Source: Terriglobia bacterium
GTDB taxonomy: Bacteria; Acidobacteriota; Terriglobia; UBA7540
Direction: 5' to 3'
DNA: 9,098 nt
Assembly (NCBI GenBank): GCA_030040455.1
Contig: JASHTR010000496.1
Coordinates: forward strand, 1 to 9,098
Of this stretch, positions 7,057-9,098 are shown piece by piece. The position numbers were made by a program, and so were the translations under genes. Numbering within the stretch: the stretch's first letter is position 1; every line of letters starts with the position of its first letter. The notes beneath the pieces were generated by a model, which was not told where the DNA came from, did no database searches, and was given only the letters and a program-made list of their open reading frames with translations.

Positions 7057-7214
7057 GGCCTTGAAATTAGAGCGAAAAGCCGAAGCGTAAGGGGAGGTAT
7101 TTTAGCATCCCGCTCATTTCCGCCTCTGAAGATAGCTTGCTGAAGCCCATAGGTCAAATATATACTTCCTATTATTATCCATAGACACTAAATATAGAAC
7201 TTCATCAGTCGTCA

Positions 7215-7242
7215 TTTACGCTATGCTGAAATATGATATATT
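7215..7242 (+). promoter_or_regulatory. Candidate sigma-70 promoter for the permease operon
   Basis: TTTACG (7215-7220, four of six to the -35 consensus) and TATATT (7237-7242, five of six to the -10 consensus) are 16 bases apart in an AT-rich stretch, ending 63 bases before the permease ATG. Several other A/T-rich hexamers nearby could serve as -10 elements. Confidence 0.35.
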
Positions 7243-7249
7243 ACTAAAC

Positions 7250-7268
7250 GTCGCTACCTTCGAGCGAC
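7250..7268. repeat. Short inverted repeat in the permease leader
   Basis: GTCGCT (7250-7255) and AGCGAC (7263-7268) are perfect inverted copies with a 7-base spacer. The site lies just downstream of the candidate promoter and 37 bases before the permease start. It could be an operator half-site pair or an RNA hairpin in the leader. Confidence 0.4.
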
Positions 7269-7305
7269 AACAAATATTGCTTACTCTTAAAGGGCGCATT
7301 GACTG

Positions 7306-8199
7306 ATGCCTTATACGCTCTTCTTTGTGGGACTGCTTCTTTTTGCTGCGATTGTGGCGGGATTTTTCGGGGCGCTGTTGGGCGTGGGGGGCGGCATTTT
7401 CATCGTTCCGGTGATGGTGCTGGCGTTTCATCTCCCCATGAAGATTGCAGTGGCCGCAAGTCTTGTCTCAGTGATCGCCACGTCCAATGCGGGGGGATCC
7501 TCGTACGTGGACCAGCACATCACAAATCTTCGGCTGGGAATGTACCTGGAAATCGCCACCACCATCGGAGCGCTTTCCGGCAGCATCCTTGCCCTTTACC
7601 TTAAAGACTGGTTGATGCTGCTCATCTTCGCGCTGATGCTGGCCTATCTATGCTATACGGCGTTTGCAACGCGCAACCTGGACGACCGGCGCATAGCCCT
7701 GGGAGATTTTTCCCGCGCCCGCCAGGACCGGCTCTCCGCCTATCTGAACCTTCGTGGGAGTTATCACGATGAAGCCGCCAACCGCAAGGTGGATTACGTG
7801 GTATCCGGCACGCCAGAAGGCACCGGGATTGCCTGTCTTGCCGGCTTATCCTCCGGCTTGCTCGGTATCGGGGGTGGAGTGCTCAAGGTTTCAGCCATGA
7901 ACGCCTACATGAACGTTCCCATGAAGGTCGCGGTGGGGACCAGCAAGTTGATGATCGGTGTAACGGCAGCGGTCGGCTCGATTCTGTTCTTCATGGCCGG
8001 CCTCATCCATTTTTATGTGGTGGCGCCCGTCGCGGTTGGCACCACGGTGGGGGCGACGGTCGGCACGATGGTGATGAACCGTATGCATAGCGCGTCGATC
8101 AAATGGCTTTTTGCCGTTCTGATGGCCTATCTGGCTTATGGGATGTTCGCCAAGGCCCTGGTCATCAGGTTTCATGTGCATTTTCCGGTTTTGATGTGA
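7306..8199 (+). CDS. TauE/SafE-family membrane permease (sulfite/sulfonate exporter-like)
   Basis: A 297-residue integral inner-membrane protein of the TauE/SafE family, whose characterised members are linked to export of sulfite, sulfoacetate or other organosulfur anions; the real substrate here is unknown. The internal duplication typical of the family is visible: GALLGVGGGIFIVPVM (22-37) followed by PMKIAVAASLVSVIATS, and GLLGIGGGVLKVSAM (184-198) followed by PMKVAVGTSKLMIGVTA. Hydrophobic helices occupy about 4-21, 31-60, 79-120 and several segments after 176. A polar loop of about 50 residues (120-172, including RGSYHDEA) joins the halves, as in many homologues of this subgroup. The ATG at 7306 is certain within a few codons, because an in-frame TGA lies at 7300-7302; AAAGGG lies 11 bases upstream. 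The next gene begins within a few bases of its stop. Confidence 0.9.
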   Translation: MPYTLFFVGLLLFAAIVAGFFGALLGVGGGIFIVPVMVLAFHLPMKIAVAASLVSVIATSNAGGSSYVDQHITNLRLGMYLEIATTIGALSGSILALYLKDWLMLLIFALMLAYLCYTAFATRNLDDRRIALGDFSRARQDRLSAYLNLRGSYHDEAANRKVDYVVSGTPEGTGIACLAGLSSGLLGIGGGVLKVSAMNAYMNVPMKVAVGTSKLMIGVTAAVGSILFFMAGLIHFYVVAPVAVGTTVGATVGTMVMNRMHSASIKWLFAVLMAYLAYGMFAKALVIRFHVHFPVLM

Positions 8200-8201
8200 G
8201 T

Positions 8202-8609
8202 ATGCGGCAGAAGGAGACTTACAACCCGCCTGCGCCGGTCAGCAAAGCCGAGCAGAAAATCTACTCTGAAGTCTACGACGTGCTGCTCCTCGGCATGTTG
8301 GTCAGCACCGTTCTTTTTGCGTTCGGCCTGGTGCTGGCGCTCATTCATCCGCACTTCATCCCGCTCACGCGAGACTACGTGCTGAAGGATTACAATGCCG
8401 CCTATTTCTTCAGGGGGCTCATAACCCTGAGGCCCAGCGCCTATATGATGCTGGCAACGCTGCTCCTCATCCTTACGCCGGTGTTACGGGTTTTGATCTC
8501 CATTTACGCCTTCTTCTCGGAGGGGGACCATAAGTACACCCTGGTGACGGGGATCGTGTTCCTCGTGATCGTTCTCACCGTCCTGCTCGGGCGGCTGGGC
8601 CTGAAATAA
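8202..8609 (+). CDS. DUF1634-type small membrane protein
   Basis: A 135-residue protein with a polar N-terminus and three hydrophobic segments at about 27-48, 81-105 and 112-133. The RGLITLRPSAYMMLATLLLILTP region split around RPS, followed by a helix ending in an R-V-L motif, matches the DUF1634 family as I know it. Genes of this family are often found next to TauE/SafE permeases, as here, which suggests an accessory subunit; no function is established. The ATG at 8202 lies 2 bases past the permease stop, and an in-frame GTG at 8196 would overlap that stop, adding two residues. Either start implies translational coupling, and neither has a strong ribosome binding site. An in-frame ATG at 8103, inside the permease gene, is rejected. 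Confidence 0.8.
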   Translation: MRQKETYNPPAPVSKAEQKIYSEVYDVLLLGMLVSTVLFAFGLVLALIHPHFIPLTRDYVLKDYNAAYFFRGLITLRPSAYMMLATLLLILTPVLRVLISIYAFFSEGDHKYTLVTGIVFLVIVLTVLLGRLGLK

Positions 8610-8690
8610 GCGGAACCGTGACGAGTGAAAAGTGCCGAGGGCTGAGCAAAAAGCCCCGCCCAGAAGCTTGCGTAAGCCCACTGCCGGCTG

Positions 8691-9098
8691 CTAAACAACC
8701 TGCACTTCGCAACCGCTCACCAGCGATTTGAACTTTGCGGCGTCCACCTCGCTCCCGACCAGGATCCCATAATGCATCGGGATAGCGATACGCGGCTTAA
8801 TGGCGTCCGCGGCTTCTGCCGCTTCCTCGGCGGTCATCACGTAGGTTCCTGAGACCGGGAGCAACGCCACATCGCACTTGATCGTTTTCATTTCGGGGAT
8901 GAAGTCGGAGTCGCCGGCATGGTAAACCCGCGTTCCGTCCATAAGGACCACAAAGCCTAAGCCGGGCTTCTCCTTGGGGTGGAACGGCTGGCCGGGCTCT
9001 CTGAACTTGTTGATGTTGTATGCGGGAACGGCTTCAACATCGATTCCCGCCACGCTCGTCTTTTTCCACGGCTCGAGAAACGCGACCTGCTTGGCTTT
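8691..9098 (-). CDS. Metallo-beta-lactamase-fold hydrolase, C-terminal part (runs off right edge)
   Basis: 135 codons plus the stop of a minus-strand gene whose beginning lies beyond the window; the frame is open to the last base. Visible motifs: VPAYNIN, PFHPKEKPGLGFVV, a strand-loop RVYHAGDSDFIPEM whose aspartate in GDSD is the bridging metal ligand, DVALLPVSGTYVMTAEEAAEA, and IPMHYG with the final metal-binding histidine. These are typical of the small UPF0173-like metal-dependent hydrolases; the HxHxDH motif should be in the missing N-terminal part. The substrate is unknown. It converges on the DUF1634-type gene with 81 bases between stops. It has no evident link to the transport operon. 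Confidence 0.85.
   Translation of the reverse strand, partial: KAKQVAFLEPWKKTSVAGIDVEAVPAYNINKFREPGQPFHPKEKPGLGFVVLMDGTRVYHAGDSDFIPEMKTIKCDVALLPVSGTYVMTAEEAAEAADAIKPRIAIPMHYGILVGSEVDAAKFKSLVSGCEVQVV

Larger units (their letters stand above)
6958..7305. other. Divergent intergenic regulatory region
   Basis: This 348-base gap separates the aminotransferase (minus) from the permease operon (plus). The left part (6968-7056) holds a GC-rich hairpin and a flanking inverted repeat. The right part, about 7150-7290, is sharply more AT-rich than the genes around it and carries the permease promoter candidate, a hairpin at 7250-7268 and a near-repeat of AAATATA followed by TTC (7156-7168 and 7190-7203, 34 bases apart). 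I see no gene in it. Confidence 0.6.

Noticed and set aside
8639..8656. Hairpin GGGCT/AGCCC between convergent genes as a terminator
   Set aside because: Only five pairs and no T-run after it on either strand.

Overview
The window looks like chromosome from an Acidobacteriota-type soil bacterium, probably a metagenome contig. This is inferred from the GC-rich coding sequence, the start of a carboxypeptidase-regulatory/TonB-plug protein of the kind expanded in that phylum, and the style of the intergenic sequence. No 16S or other marker is present, so the taxonomy is tentative. No tRNA, rRNA, CRISPR array, transposase or phage gene was seen.

Layout. (1) 1-676, minus strand: N-terminal 225 codons of an outer-membrane receptor-like protein with a signal peptide, a carboxypeptidase-regulatory domain and the start of a TonB plug-like region; it runs off the left edge. 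(2) 677-1196: a 520-base gap without a convincing gene, holding hairpins and short repeats. (3) 1197-3399, plus strand: two closely spaced genes, an uncharacterised His-rich protein with the look of a diverged deacetylase, then a canonical NodB-type polysaccharide deacetylase. (4) 3462-6957, minus strand and convergent with them: a DegT/DnrJ/EryC1/StrS sugar aminotransferase followed by a 703-residue fusion of zinc ribbon, SAM methyltransferase and APH-like kinase. (5) 6958-7305: a divergent regulatory gap with a strong terminator-like hairpin ahead of the aminotransferase and an AT-rich promoter zone ahead of the next operon. (6) 7306-8609, plus strand: a TauE/SafE-family permease and a DUF1634-type small membrane protein, apparently translationally coupled. 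(7) 8691-9098, minus strand: C-terminal part of a metallo-beta-lactamase-fold hydrolase, running off the right edge.

How the genes may work together. Regions 3 and 4 read as part of a surface- or exopolysaccharide locus: the aminotransferase would make an amino sugar on a nucleotide carrier, the deacetylases would trim N- or O-acetyl groups, and the methyltransferase-kinase fusion could modify a glycan, possibly its end. This is the most interesting part of the window. The fusion has the same two activities on one chain as the known O-antigen chain terminator WbdD, although the similarity is in concept and not demonstrated in sequence. Region 6 is a separate anion-export (sulfite/sulfonate-type) transport unit.
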